A stretch of DNA of 64,000 bases, from the NCBI RefSeq assembly GCF_000718015.1, contig NZ_JODY01000014.1, positions 50,072-114,071 of the forward strand, given 5' to 3'. Of the stretch, positions 26,249-34,702 are shown piece after piece (position 1 is the first letter of the stretch; every line of letters begins with the position of its first letter). The stretch is from Streptomyces catenulae. GTDB lineage: Bacteria; Actinomycetota; Actinomycetes; Streptomycetales; Streptomycetaceae. The notes beneath the pieces are model-generated. The model worked only from the letters and a program-made list of their open reading frames with translations. It made no database searches and was not told where the DNA came from. The translations under genes were made by a program, and so were the position numbers.

Positions 26249-27951
26249 GATTGCATCGCCTCCTCGGTGGCGGTCAGGAAGGACTCCACGGCGCCGAAGG
26301 CCCGGAAGCGGGCGTGCCGTTCGGAGACGAGCACCTGCGCGGGCAGGGCGCGCAGTTCGGCGAGGACCGAGCCGAGTGCCGCGTGCACGTGGTCGGCGGC
26401 GCGCACCGGATCGCTGTGGGCGCCCTGTGCGGGCTCGGGCACGACGGCGTCGGCGATGCCGAGGCGGAGCAGTGCGCCCGCGTCGATCCGCAGCGCCTCC
26501 GCCGCCTGCGGGGCCATCGCGGGGTCGTTCCAGAGGATCGCCGCGCAGCCTTCGGGGCTGATGACGGAGTAGAGGGAGTGGGCGCAGACGAGAACGCGGT
26601 CGGCGACGGCCAGGGCGAGGGCGCCGCCGCTGCCGCCCTCGCCGGTCACGAGGGTGATGACGGGCACCGGCACCCCTGCCATCAGGCGGATGTTCTCGGC
26701 GATGACGACCGCCTGGCCCTGCTCCTCGGCCTCCACGCCGGGGTACGCGCCCGGCGTGTCGACGAAGGTGATCACCGGCAGGCCGAGTTTTCCGGCGAGC
26801 CGCAGCAGCCGGGCCGACTTGCGGTACCCGGCCGGGGTGGCCATGCCGAAGTTGCGGGCGCGCAGCTCCGCGACGGTGTGTCCCTTCTGTGTGCCGATGA
26901 CCATCACCGGCACCCCGTCCAGCCGGGCGGGCCCGCCGACGATCGAGGGGCATTCGCCGCCCGCGCGGTCGCCGTGCAGTTCCTCGAAGCCGGTGAAGAG
27001 CCGTCCGATGTAGTCGAGGGTGGTGGGCCTGCCGAGGTGCCGGGCGCGCCGTACGGTCTCCCAGGCGTCCGCCTCGGGGAGTTGGTCGGGGTCCCGGATC
27101 AGCGCGGTGCCGTCGGGCGGCGGGACGGTGTCCGGACGGGCCGGGGCCGCCGCGGCGAGCAGCCGGGCCAGGGAGTCGCGGAGTTCGGAGCGGGGCCGGA
27201 CGGTGTCCACCAGGCCGTGTTCCAGGAGGTGTTCGGCGGTCTGGAAGCCTTCGGGGAGGTCCTGGCGGAGGGTCTGGGCGATGACCCGGGGTCCGGCGAA
27301 GCCCATCCGGGCGCCCGGCTCGGCGATGATGACGTCGCAGAGGGTGGCGAAGGAGGCGGCGACCCCGCCGTACGTGGGGTCGGTGATCAGCGAGAGCGTG
27401 AGGATGCCGGCCCGGTCGAGGTCGCCGAGGACCTGCGCGGTCTTCGCCATCTGCATCAGCGACAGCGCGCCCTCCTGCATCCGGGCGCCGCCCGACGCGG
27501 TGACGATCAGCAGCGGGACCCGCTCGTCGAGGGCGCGCTCGGCGGCGCGGGTGATCAGTTCGCCGACCGCCGAGCCCAGGCTGCCGCCGAGGAACCGGAA
27601 GTCCATCACCGCGGTGAGCACCGGGTGCCCGCCGAGGGTGCCGCGCGCCAGCACCACGGCCTCGTCGAGTCCGGTGGCCAGGCGGGCCGCCGCCAGCCGC
27701 GCCGGGTACGGCTCGGTGTCGGTGAAGCGGAGGGGGTCGCCGCTCCACACCGGCAGGGGCAGCAGCTCGGTGCTGCCCTCGTCGAGGAGTTGTTCGATGC
27801 GTTCGGGGGCGGTGAGCCGGTGGTGGTGCCCGCAGCCGGGGCACACCCGCAGGTTCCGGACGAGCCGGGGGCCGTAGACCATCTCCCGGCACCGCGGGCA
27901 CACCGCCCAGTCATCGCCCTGCCCGGGGCGGGGCTCTGCTGTCTGTCTCAT
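26245..27951 (-). CDS. Fused AccD-AccA carboxyltransferase of acetyl-CoA carboxylase
   Basis: A 568-residue fusion of both carboxyltransferase subunits. The beta half (about 1-265) has a four-Cys zinc ribbon (Cys18, Cys21, Cys37, Cys40) and the oxyanion region [12 protein letters not shown]. The alpha half (about 300-565) contains [40 protein letters not shown] and [18 protein letters not shown]. In E. coli these are separate AccD and AccA proteins. The fused form recurs in some aromatic-polyketide clusters and gives fixed stoichiometry. It transfers CO2 from carboxybiotin to acetyl-CoA. It sits 14 nt after the nitroreductase stop. Confidence 0.94.
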   Translation of the reverse strand: MRQTAEPRPGQGDDWAVCPRCREMVYGPRLVRNLRVCPGCGHHHRLTAPERIEQLLDEGSTELLPLPVWSGDPLRFTDTEPYPARLAAARLATGLDEAVVLARGTLGGHPVLTAVMDFRFLGGSLGSAVGELITRAAERALDERVPLLIVTASGGARMQEGALSLMQMAKTAQVLGDLDRAGILTLSLITDPTYGGVAASFATLCDVIIAEPGARMGFAGPRVIAQTLRQDLPEGFQTAEHLLEHGLVDTVRPRSELRDSLARLLAAAAPARPDTVPPPDGTALIRDPDQLPEADAWETVRRARHLGRPTTLDYIGRLFTGFEELHGDRAGGECPSIVGGPARLDGVPVMVIGTQKGHTVAELRARNFGMATPAGYRKSARLLRLAGKLGLPVITFVDTPGAYPGVEAEEQGQAVVIAENIRLMAGVPVPVITLVTGEGGSGGALALAVADRVLVCAHSLYSVISPEGCAAILWNDPAMAPQAAEALRIDAGALLRLGIADAVVPEPAQGAHSDPVRAADHVHAALGSVLAELRALPAQVLVSERHARFRAFGAVESFLTATEEAMQS

Positions 27952-27965
27952 CGTGGCCTTCCGGG

Positions 27966-28577
27966 TCAGACGGTGGTCAGGACGTCGTGGAAGGGGAGCC
28001 GGGGCAGCCGGGGGTGGCCCGGCTCCCGGGCGGGGCGGCCGAGGGTGACGGCGGTGACGATCTCCCGCGTGCCGTCGCCGAAGAACGCCTTGTTGATCCC
28101 GTCGGCGTCGTAGCCCACGATCGGCCCCGCGGCCAGGCCCGCCGCCCGGACGCCGACGATGAAGTAGGCGACCTGGAGGGCGGTGTTGAACCGTGCCGAC
28201 TCGCGGCGTACCGCGGGATCGGCGAAGAGGTCCTTCGCGCGGGGCAGGTGGGGGAAGAGGTCGGGGAGCGTCTCGTGGAAGCGGAGGTCCGCCGCGAGCA
28301 GCGCGATCAGCGGTGCGGATGCGGCCTTCGGCCGGTTGCCCCGGTGAAGGTGGGAGATCAGCTCCCGGCGGGCCTCCTCGGAGCGCACCAGGACGATGCG
28401 CATGGGCTGCTGGTTCATGGACGTCGGCGCATACTTCACCAGCTCGTAGACGGCCCGCACCTGGTGGTCACCGACGGCTTCGGGAGTGAAGGCCGTGGCG
28501 GTGCGGGCCTCGCGGAACAGCAGGTCCTGTGCCGCGGGGTCGAGCACCAGGTGACGGGAGGCGGCCGCGGGGGTCAT
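27966..28577 (-). CDS. Nitroreductase-family FMN oxidoreductase (RutE/HadB-like)
   Basis: A 203-residue nitroreductase-fold protein. FMN-contact motifs are [12 protein letters not shown] near the N-terminus, [16 protein letters not shown] (about 49-64) and [17 protein letters not shown] (about 143-159). The size and the APTSMNQQP motif match the RutE/malonic-semialdehyde-reductase branch rather than the classic NfsB branch. It probably uses FMN and NAD(P)H. Its location inside the core PKS operon, 16 nt from the cyclase gene and 14 nt before accDA, argues for a redox step on the polyketide or an early intermediate; the reaction is unknown. Confidence 0.85.
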   Translation of the reverse strand: MTPAAASRHLVLDPAAQDLLFREARTATAFTPEAVGDHQVRAVYELVKYAPTSMNQQPMRIVLVRSEEARRELISHLHRGNRPKAASAPLIALLAADLRFHETLPDLFPHLPRAKDLFADPAVRRESARFNTALQVAYFIVGVRAAGLAAGPIVGYDADGINKAFFGDGTREIVTAVTLGRPAREPGHPRLPRLPFHDVLTTV

Positions 28578-28593
28578 GGTCCTCCTCGTGCGG

Positions 28594-29346
28594 TCAGTTC
28601 CCGGGGACGTGGGCGACGACCCGGGTCCAGCCGGCGCCGGCGCCGGCCACGGCCACCGGGAAGCAGGTGACGGTGAATCCGGTGGCCGCCGGCAGGTCGT
28701 CGAGGCGGGTGAGTTTCTCCAGCTGGAGGTAGGGGGCGGTGCGGCCGTAGAGGTGCGCGGGCCACAGGTGTCCGTTGTCGCCGGTGCGCCGGTAGTCCTC
28801 GATCATGCGGTGCATGGGGCGGTCCAGGCCCCAGGCGTCGATGCCGATCACCCGCACCCCGGACTCAACGAGGTGGGCGGTGGCGTCGCCGGTGAGCCCG
28901 GGGTACGCGCGCAGGTAGTCGGCGGAGCCCCACAGCCGGTCGGCGCCCGTCCACAGCAGCACGATGTCGCCGGGGGCGAGTGTGTGGCCGATCCGCTCCA
29001 GCGCTGCCGTCACACGGCCGGTGGTGATGCCCTCGCCCGGTGGGACGTCGCGTACGTCCAGGCGGACGCCCGGGCCCTGGCACCACTCCAGCGGCACCTG
29101 GTCGATGCTCCAGGCCGGTTCCCCGCCGCTGACCGGGCCGTAGTGCAGCGGGGCGTCCATGTGGGTGCCGGTGTGGGTGGTGAGGGTGACCGTCTCGTTG
29201 GAGATGGCCATGCCGTCGGGGAAGTCCTCGGGGGCCAGGCCCAGCACCGTGGCGCCGGTGCGGTGGTCGAGGAGTTCGACGGTGACCGGGGTGGCCTCGC
29301 TCGGCGTGGAGCGGGTGGCGACACTCAGGTCGATGAGCCGCGTCAT
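28594..29346 (-). CDS. Metal-dependent cyclase of the PF04199 (kynurenine-formamidase fold) family
   Basis: A 250-residue protein with the metal-binding motif HTGTHMDAPLHYG (about residues 58-70), a second ligand region GDIVLLWTG, and VIGIDAWGLDRPMHR. The PF04199 family includes kynurenine formamidases and second- or later-ring cyclases of aromatic PKS pathways. In this operon a cyclase role is the natural reading. The ATG overlaps the aromatase stop by 4 nt. Together with the aromatase it would fix the folding pattern of the unreduced chain. Confidence 0.85.
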   Translation of the reverse strand: MTRLIDLSVATRSTPSEATPVTVELLDHRTGATVLGLAPEDFPDGMAISNETVTLTTHTGTHMDAPLHYGPVSGGEPAWSIDQVPLEWCQGPGVRLDVRDVPPGEGITTGRVTAALERIGHTLAPGDIVLLWTGADRLWGSADYLRAYPGLTGDATAHLVESGVRVIGIDAWGLDRPMHRMIEDYRRTGDNGHLWPAHLYGRTAPYLQLEKLTRLDDLPAATGFTVTCFPVAVAGAGAGWTRVVAHVPGN

Positions 29347-30161
29347 GCCGTCCCGCCCGCCCGGCGCTCGGCCTCGGACCTGACCGCGCCGAGATCGTCC
29401 ACGCTGTTGCGCTCGACGCCGCCCTGGAGCAGTTCATCGGCCTGCTCGTAGGTGAACTTGCCGGCCACCTTGCCGTCCACCGGGTCCTTGGGCCTGAAGT
29501 CGTGGGTGAGGACGAGTTGGGTGCGGTTCTCGGTCAGCGGGTAGGCGCGCCATTCGCCACCCATGTGGCCGATGAGCGGGGCGAGTTCGAGCTGGAGGTA
29601 GGTGATCACATGGCGCTCGTGGTCGATGTCGCGGCGCGAGACCCACGACTGGATCTGGCCGTTGACGTCGACGACGAGGCGGACGATCTGGTGCGTCTCG
29701 GAGGACTCGATGATCTTCGCCTCCTGGGTGGGCGGGAAGATCCGGGCGTACCCCTCGACGTCGACGAGGACATCCCAGACCACGTCCACGGGGGCGTCGA
29801 CGGTCACCGTGTGTTCGGTGTGCCGCAGTGAGCGCCGTCCGGTGAGGGTGATCTCGGGGTGGTTGGCGTAGGCGGCTTCGTACGAGATCCGCGAACGCCA
29901 GTCGGCCAGGAATTCGTGCACGTGCGGCTGCTCGGAGAATGCCCGCAGCGCGTCCAGGTCCTTGGCGGCGAACTGCGCGACGGCCTGGCCGGTCATGCCC
30001 TTCGCGTTCTCGTCCACGGGCAGCCACCGGTGACGCTCGTGGCCGAAGCCCTCGATGTGCTCGGACCCTTCGGTCAATTCCCGCAGACTGTCGAAGAACT
30101 GACGCTGCTGGTCCTCGGTGACCTCGTCGTCGAACCGGTAGATCAGGGTGTGCAAAATCAT
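29343..30161 (-). CDS. Dabb-aromatase/cyclase fusion (Dabb + SRPBCC)
   Basis: A 272-residue two-domain protein. Residues 1-105 form a Dabb (dimeric alpha-beta barrel) domain starting MILHTLIYRFDDEVTEDQQ, with the conserved His in PHVHEFLADW. Residues about 113-272 are an SRPBCC/START-type aromatase/cyclase with HTVTVDAPVDVVWDVLVDVE and GYARIFPPTQEAKIIE, like TcmN and WhiE aromatases. The start at 30161 is at the Dabb methionine. The Dabb domain resembles the stand-alone protein at 37578. It is the first gene of the core operon and has its own SARP box. It probably closes and aromatises the first ring. Confidence 0.88.
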   Translation of the reverse strand: MILHTLIYRFDDEVTEDQQRQFFDSLRELTEGSEHIEGFGHERHRWLPVDENAKGMTGQAVAQFAAKDLDALRAFSEQPHVHEFLADWRSRISYEAAYANHPEITLTGRRSLRHTEHTVTVDAPVDVVWDVLVDVEGYARIFPPTQEAKIIESSETHQIVRLVVDVNGQIQSWVSRRDIDHERHVITYLQLELAPLIGHMGGEWRAYPLTENRTQLVLTHDFRPKDPVDGKVAGKFTYEQADELLQGGVERNSVDDLGAVRSEAERRAGGTA

Positions 30162-30243
30162 GGGCACCTTCCCGTTCGGGCAGTCGGCGGATGGTTCGGG
30201 AAATCCGTGAGCCCCGGGTGAGGACAGCGGCTCACGTGGATCC

Positions 30244-30287
30244 ACTCTGGGCGGCGGACCTCAAGCGCCCCTCAAGACCGGCTCACG
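30244..30287 (-). promoter_or_regulatory. SARP-box promoter of the core PKS operon
   Basis: Reading leftward, three repeats at 11-bp steps (CCGTGAG-type at 30287-30282, CTTGAG at 30276-30271, CTTGAG at 30265-30260) are followed by exactly 10 nt and then CAGAGT (30249-30244), a -10-like hexamer. This is the standard layout of SARP-activated promoters, where repeats replace the -35 element. It would drive the aromatase-to-ACP operon. Confidence 0.82.
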
Positions 30288-30295
30288 GAGAACTG

Positions 30296-30328
30296 CTTGA
30301 GTACGGCTTGAGCGCGGCTGCCTAGGCT
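30296..30328 (+). promoter_or_regulatory. SARP-box promoter of the SARP-2 gene
   Basis: CTTGAG at 30296-30301 and again at 30307-30312 (11-bp step), then 10 nt, then TAGGCT (30323-30328) as -10. It is back to back with the core-operon promoter and would make SARP-2 and the downstream ring-cleavage genes SARP-activated, possibly a positive loop. Confidence 0.82.
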
Positions 30329-30370
30329 GCTGGGGAATTCCACGAGGGAGTGTGGATGACAGGGGGTTCG

Positions 30371-31222
30371 ATGCTCGACATCCGAGTACTCGGTCCGCTT
30401 CAGTTGCGTTCCGGGAATGCACTGCCCACGCCGACCGCACCCAAGGAAAGGAAGATCCTCGCACTGCTCCTCATGCACGCCGGGCACACCGTTCCGGTCA
30501 CCACCCTCATCGAGGAGCTGTGGTCCGACCGGCCGCCCAGGACCGCCGTGACGGCGATCCAGGCGTACGTCCTCAACATCCGCCGCAACCTGGCCGTCGC
30601 GCTCGGGCTGCGCACCGCCGACGTCCGCGCCGACCTGCTGCGGACGAAGAACAAGGGGTACGCCTTCCACACCGTGGACTGCCACTTCGACCTGCCCCGC
30701 TACCGCTGTCTGGAGAGCTCCGGGCGGCAGGCGCTGCGCGCCGGAGACCGGGACCGGGGCGTACGGCTGCTGCGCCAGGCGGACGGCTTGTGGCACGGCT
30801 CTCTGCTCGCCGGCGTCGACCGCGGATTCCCGCTGCGCGCGGCGACGGTCTCCCTCGAACAGTCCCGCCTTTCGGCACGTATCTTACGTATCGAGACGGA
30901 AATCGGTATGGGATGCCATCAGTGCGTACGGCCCGAACTCGCGGAACTCGTCGCCCAATTCCCGTTCGATGAACTGCTGCACCGCCACTACATGACGGTG
31001 CTCCACCTCAGCGGAATGCGAACGGAAGCCCTCGACGTATTCCGCCAACTGCGCCGGACCATGGCTGAAAAGACGGGCCTGGAGCCCTCGGATGAGCTTC
31101 AGTCGCTGTATCAGGAAATCCATGGTGAAAGCCATGGGGCAATCGGCAGAGAAATGCGAGAAAGGACTGTACGGTGCGGATCTCCAGCCTCCTCCACTAC
31201 GGCCTGCAAGTCCCCGATGTGA
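30371..31222 (+). CDS. SARP-family activator (SARP-2), TTA-containing
   Basis: A 283-residue SARP with an N-terminal winged helix (TAPKERKILALLLMHAGHTV, IEELWSDRPPRTAVTAIQAY, LLRTKNKGYAFHT) and BTAD domain. It is close in pattern to SARP-1. ATG at 30371 follows AGGGGG. Codon 172 (30884-30886) is TTA, at the position aligned with codon 175 of SARP-1 (ARILRIET against ARGLRIET), so bldA control is expected. The 3' end overlaps the next gene by 49 nt, so the last residues read through the start of the dioxygenase gene. It is placed between two SARP-box promoters it may bind. Confidence 0.92.
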   Translation: MLDIRVLGPLQLRSGNALPTPTAPKERKILALLLMHAGHTVPVTTLIEELWSDRPPRTAVTAIQAYVLNIRRNLAVALGLRTADVRADLLRTKNKGYAFHTVDCHFDLPRYRCLESSGRQALRAGDRDRGVRLLRQADGLWHGSLLAGVDRGFPLRAATVSLEQSRLSARILRIETEIGMGCHQCVRPELAELVAQFPFDELLHRHYMTVLHLSGMRTEALDVFRQLRRTMAEKTGLEPSDELQSLYQEIHGESHGAIGREMRERTVRCGSPASSTTACKSPM

Positions 31223-32076
31223 GCCGGGCCGGCCGGTTCCACGAGGACTTCGGCCTGTCGGTGACCGAGCGCGGCGACACGCTGGCCGTGCGCTGCGACG
31301 GCCAGGACCTCGACCGGACCCTCCTCCTCGAAGGGCCGGACAAGCGGCTGCACCACGTGGCGTTCGGCGTCGCCCCCGGCACTCTGCCCGCGATGCAGCG
31401 GCACCTGGAGGGCCTCGGTGTACGCCTGGAGGACGCGCCGCCCTCCGGGGTGGAGGGCGGCCTGTGGCTGCGCGACCCCGACGGCAACCGGATCACCGTG
31501 CGGGAGGAGCGCCCGCTGCCGCCGCCCGCCGCCGCCCCGCCCATGAACCTGCCCGGCGGCCTCCGGCGGATCGGCGAGGCCCGGTGGCCGTCCGCCGACG
31601 CGCCCGCCCGCCCGCGCCGCCTCGGCCATGTGCTGATCTTCGCCTCGGACGTGGCCAGGTCGGAGCGGTTCTACCGGCGGATCCTCGGGCTCGGCGTCTC
31701 CGACCGGGTGCCGGGCGTGGTCACCTTCATGAACTGCGGCCCCGGGGACCACCACGTCTTCGGCCTGGTCCAGAGCACCCACCCCGGGCTGCACCACTCC
31801 AGCTGGGAGGTCGGGAGCATCGACGAGATGGTGCTCGGCGCGCGCACCCTCGCCGAGCGGGGCAGCGGCCTGAGCTGGGGCCTGGGTCGGCACACCTTCG
31901 GCTCCAACCTCTTCCACTACATCCGTGACCCCTGGGGCAGCTGGGTCGAGTACTTCCTCGACATGGACCAGATCACCGCGGACTGGACGCCGCGCGACTG
32001 GCAGGACGTGCCCTCCGCCGTCTGGTGCCCGCTGCGCCCGGACGGCTTCACCACGAACCTCGAACCGGCCCCGTGA
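31174..32076 (+). CDS. Two-domain VOC dioxygenase (extradiol catechol-2,3-dioxygenase type)
   Basis: A 300-residue protein with two VOC modules, as in extradiol ring-cleavage dioxygenases. Metal-ligand candidates in the second module are His152 (GHVLIFASDV), His207 or His208 (GLHHSSWEV) and Glu259 (SWVEYFLD), the His-His-Glu triad for Fe(II) or Mn(II). The start is GTG at 31174 after AAAGGA. The gene overlaps SARP-2 and is followed 49 nt later by a fumarylacetoacetase-family gene, the usual partner in meta-cleavage pathways. Here it may cut an aromatic ring of the polyketide or degrade a catechol; the substrate is unknown. Confidence 0.85.
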   Translation: MRISSLLHYGLQVPDVSRAGRFHEDFGLSVTERGDTLAVRCDGQDLDRTLLLEGPDKRLHHVAFGVAPGTLPAMQRHLEGLGVRLEDAPPSGVEGGLWLRDPDGNRITVREERPLPPPAAAPPMNLPGGLRRIGEARWPSADAPARPRRLGHVLIFASDVARSERFYRRILGLGVSDRVPGVVTFMNCGPGDHHVFGLVQSTHPGLHHSSWEVGSIDEMVLGARTLAERGSGLSWGLGRHTFGSNLFHYIRDPWGSWVEYFLDMDQITADWTPRDWQDVPSAVWCPLRPDGFTTNLEPAP

Positions 32077-32125
32077 CCCCCGCGTACCTCCCTTCCCCCG
32101 TGACACCGTGAAGGAGACACCGGCA

Positions 32126-33025
32126 GTGCCCCACGAACCCTGGTCCCTCGTCAGCTACGCGAGCGCCGACGGCCCGCGCACCGGCATCCGCACCTCCGGC
32201 GGCACCGTCCACACCGCCCCGGGCGAGCTGGCCGACACCCCGCTGATCACGCTCCTCGACCGGTGGGCGCGGGTCTCCGACACGCTGCGCACCTGGCGCC
32301 CGGAGGCCGCCACCGCCGTGCCGGGCGCGGTGCTGCTCGCCCCGCTGACATACCCCGGCAAGATCCTGTGCGCCGGTGCGAACTACCACAGTCACCTGGC
32401 GGAGATGGGCGTCGAGGCGCGGCAGCCGCCCGCCGAGGGCTACTTCTTCACCAAGACGCCGCGGACCACCGTCATCGGGCCCGGCGAGGCGATCACCTTT
32501 CCCGGCGGCCCAGACCGGCGGCTCGACTGGGAGGCCGAACTCGCCGTCGTCATCGGCAAGGAGGGCAAGGGCTTCGCCCCGGACGAAGCGCTCGGGTACG
32601 TCGCCGGGTACACCATCGCCAACGACGTCTCGGCCCGCGACGCGCTCCGCCGTGAGGAGGCCGTGGGCCCGCCGTTCGCGTACGACTGGCTGCGCACCAA
32701 GTCCCTCGACGGCTTCTGTCCGCTGGGGCCCGGCATCGTGCCCGGCTGGTTCGTCGACGACCCGCAGGACCTGGGCATCCGGCTGTGGGTCAACGGCGAG
32801 GTGAAGCAGGACGCGCGGACCGGCGACATGATCCGGCCGGTGGCCGAACTGCTCTCCGTCGCCGCCCGGGACATGACGCTGCTGCCCGGCGACGTCGTCC
32901 TGACCGGTTCGCCCGCCGGGGTCGGGATGGCGCGCGGCGAGTGGCTGGAGCCCGGCGACGAGATCGTCATCGAGATCGAACGGCTCGGTCGGCTCCGCAA
33001 CACCGTCGGGCACCCGGAGCGCTGA
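32126..33025 (+). CDS. Fumarylacetoacetate hydrolase family protein
   Basis: A 299-residue FAH-family enzyme. Metal-binding acidic residues lie in LDWEAELAVVIGK (two Glu) and TIANDVSARD (Asp), with the substrate loop LRTKSLDGFCPLGPGIVPGW and the closing VLTGSPAGVGMARGEWLEPGD. The family hydrolyses or decarboxylates/hydrates 2-oxo dienoates, for example after meta-cleavage. GTG at 32126 fits AAGGAG at 32111-32116; an earlier in-frame GTG (32108) has no site. It forms a pair with the VOC dioxygenase, and ends at a strong bidirectional hairpin. Confidence 0.9.
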   Translation: MPHEPWSLVSYASADGPRTGIRTSGGTVHTAPGELADTPLITLLDRWARVSDTLRTWRPEAATAVPGAVLLAPLTYPGKILCAGANYHSHLAEMGVEARQPPAEGYFFTKTPRTTVIGPGEAITFPGGPDRRLDWEAELAVVIGKEGKGFAPDEALGYVAGYTIANDVSARDALRREEAVGPPFAYDWLRTKSLDGFCPLGPGIVPGWFVDDPQDLGIRLWVNGEVKQDARTGDMIRPVAELLSVAARDMTLLPGDVVLTGSPAGVGMARGEWLEPGDEIVIEIERLGRLRNTVGHPER

Positions 33026-33029
33026 CCCG

Positions 33030-33068
33030 GGCGGGCCCGGCGGGGCACCGGGCCACGCCGGGCCCGCC
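33030..33068. terminator. Bidirectional terminator between convergent operons
   Basis: A 13-bp perfect stem (GGCGGGCCCGGCG at 33030-33042 with its complement at 33056-33068) separates the SARP-2/dioxygenase/FAH transcript from the convergent oxidoreductase operon. Confidence 0.75.
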
Positions 33069-33078
33069 GGGCCGGGGC

Positions 33079-34686
33079 TCAGTCCCGCGCCGGTACGGCG
33101 GGGATGCGGGGAAGGCGCAGGTCTCCGCCGTGCCGCAGGACCGTGCCGGAGCCGATGCCGAGGTCGTCCAGGAGGACCTGGGCGGCGTTGCGGCCGGGCC
33201 AGCCGCTCACCCCGCCGCCGGGGTGCGTACAGGCCCCGGTCTGGTAGAGACCCGGCACCGGCATCCGGTACGAGCTCCAGCCGGGCACCGGCCGGTTGGT
33301 GCCGAGTTGGGACGGGATCATCTCACCGCCCATGTAGCCGCCCTCGACGAAGTGGCGGTTGGCGGCGGCGAGGTCGACGGGCGAATGGACGGAGCGGGCC
33401 AGTTCGTCGCCGGGCGTGTAGCCGGTGACGTGGCGCGCGTACACCTCGACGAGTCGCTGTGCGTACCGCTCCTTCTCGTCCGCCCAGCCCGCCGGGTCCC
33501 CGTTCAGGCGGTAGGGCGCGTAGGTGAAGAGACGGACCGAGGCCAGGCCCTCCGGGACGCGGGTCGGGTCGGCGACCGACGGGGCGAGCGCCACCATCAT
33601 CCGGTCGTCGCCGGACAGGACGCCCGCGGCGACGTCCCGCCACTGGGCGGTGAGGCCGCTCAGCGTGCCGAAGGTGGTCGTCACGGGCCGCAGCGCGCCG
33701 CCCGGGGCGGGCAGCTGCGGGGCCTCCCGCAGGGCGAGGTGGACCTGGAGCACCGAGGCGCCGTTGCTCCAGTGGCTCAGCTCGCCGAACTCCGGCGGCA
33801 GCTGGACGTCCGGGCCCAGCAGCCCCGCCAGCTGGGTCACATGGGCCGCGGACAGCACGGCCCGCCCGGCCGTGAACCGCTCTCCCCCGGCGGTCTCCGC
33901 CGCGGTGGCCCGCCCGTTCTCCACGGCGATCCGCGTCACCCGCCGCCCGCACAGCACCTGGCCGCCGTTGGCCCGGATGCAGGCCGTCAGCGCCCGGGGC
34001 AGCGCGGCGGAGCCGCCGACCGGGATGACGCCCAGGGTGCGGGTGAGCAGCAGCGCGAACTCCGCCGGTACGAAGCCGGTGCCCGGTCGGCCGAGGTTGC
34101 CGATCGCCGAGGCGAAGCCCAGCAGCAGGGCCCGGGTGCGGTCGTCCTCGAAACGCTCGTGGACCACGCCGAACCCGTCGCGGGCGGCGAGCGCGTCCAG
34201 CCGCCGGGCGGCGTCCTCGTCCGTCGGCTTCCCCGTGCCCGGCGGCACCGTGGAGCGCCGCACCCGCTCGGGCAGCAGCGGCTCGTACTCGGCGAGCATC
34301 TGCGTGAACGCCTGCGCGTCGGCGCGGGAGTAGCGGCCGATGGCGTCGGCGGTGGCCTCCGCTCCCAGCTCCACGGCGACCGGCCCGGAGTCGCCGTGGC
34401 AGGAGACCAGGGCCGGGGACGGGGCGGCGTAGCGCAGTCCGTACTCGGCGACCAGGCCGAGTTCGTCCTCGCCCACGGCCGGGTTGAGCTGGGCGTACAT
34501 GTGGAACGTGGACGCCAGGTCGTCCGCGAAGCCGGGGAGCGTCAGGGCGCCGGTGGAGGTGCCGCCGCCCACCTCGTCCTGCTCCTCCAGCACCGTCACG
34601 GCAAGGCCGGCGCGGGCCAGGTAGGCGGCGGCGATCAGGGCGTTGTGGCCGGCGCCGATGACCACGACGTCGCTGTGTTCGGTCAT
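33079..34686 (-). CDS. Phytoene-desaturase-like FAD oxidoreductase
   Basis: A 535-residue flavoprotein. The dinucleotide motif VVVIGAGHNALIAAAYLARAG is at the N-terminus (residues 6-26, cut here), followed by VTVLEEQDEVGGGTST. The C-terminal part has LYQTGACTHPGGGVSGWPGRNAA, the second FAD signature of the CrtI/phytoene-desaturase group. These enzymes do FAD-dependent desaturation or isomerisation; no carotenoid synthase genes are present, so a dehydrogenation of the polyketide is more likely. It is the last gene of the lipocalin-flavoprotein operon, starting 16 nt after the acyl-CoA-dehydrogenase-like gene. ATG at 34686 is the start. Confidence 0.87.
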   Translation of the reverse strand: MTEHSDVVVIGAGHNALIAAAYLARAGLAVTVLEEQDEVGGGTSTGALTLPGFADDLASTFHMYAQLNPAVGEDELGLVAEYGLRYAAPSPALVSCHGDSGPVAVELGAEATADAIGRYSRADAQAFTQMLAEYEPLLPERVRRSTVPPGTGKPTDEDAARRLDALAARDGFGVVHERFEDDRTRALLLGFASAIGNLGRPGTGFVPAEFALLLTRTLGVIPVGGSAALPRALTACIRANGGQVLCGRRVTRIAVENGRATAAETAGGERFTAGRAVLSAAHVTQLAGLLGPDVQLPPEFGELSHWSNGASVLQVHLALREAPQLPAPGGALRPVTTTFGTLSGLTAQWRDVAAGVLSGDDRMMVALAPSVADPTRVPEGLASVRLFTYAPYRLNGDPAGWADEKERYAQRLVEVYARHVTGYTPGDELARSVHSPVDLAAANRHFVEGGYMGGEMIPSQLGTNRPVPGWSSYRMPVPGLYQTGACTHPGGGVSGWPGRNAAQVLLDDLGIGSGTVLRHGGDLRLPRIPAVPARD

Positions 34687-34702
34687 ATCGGGTTTCCTTC
34701 GT

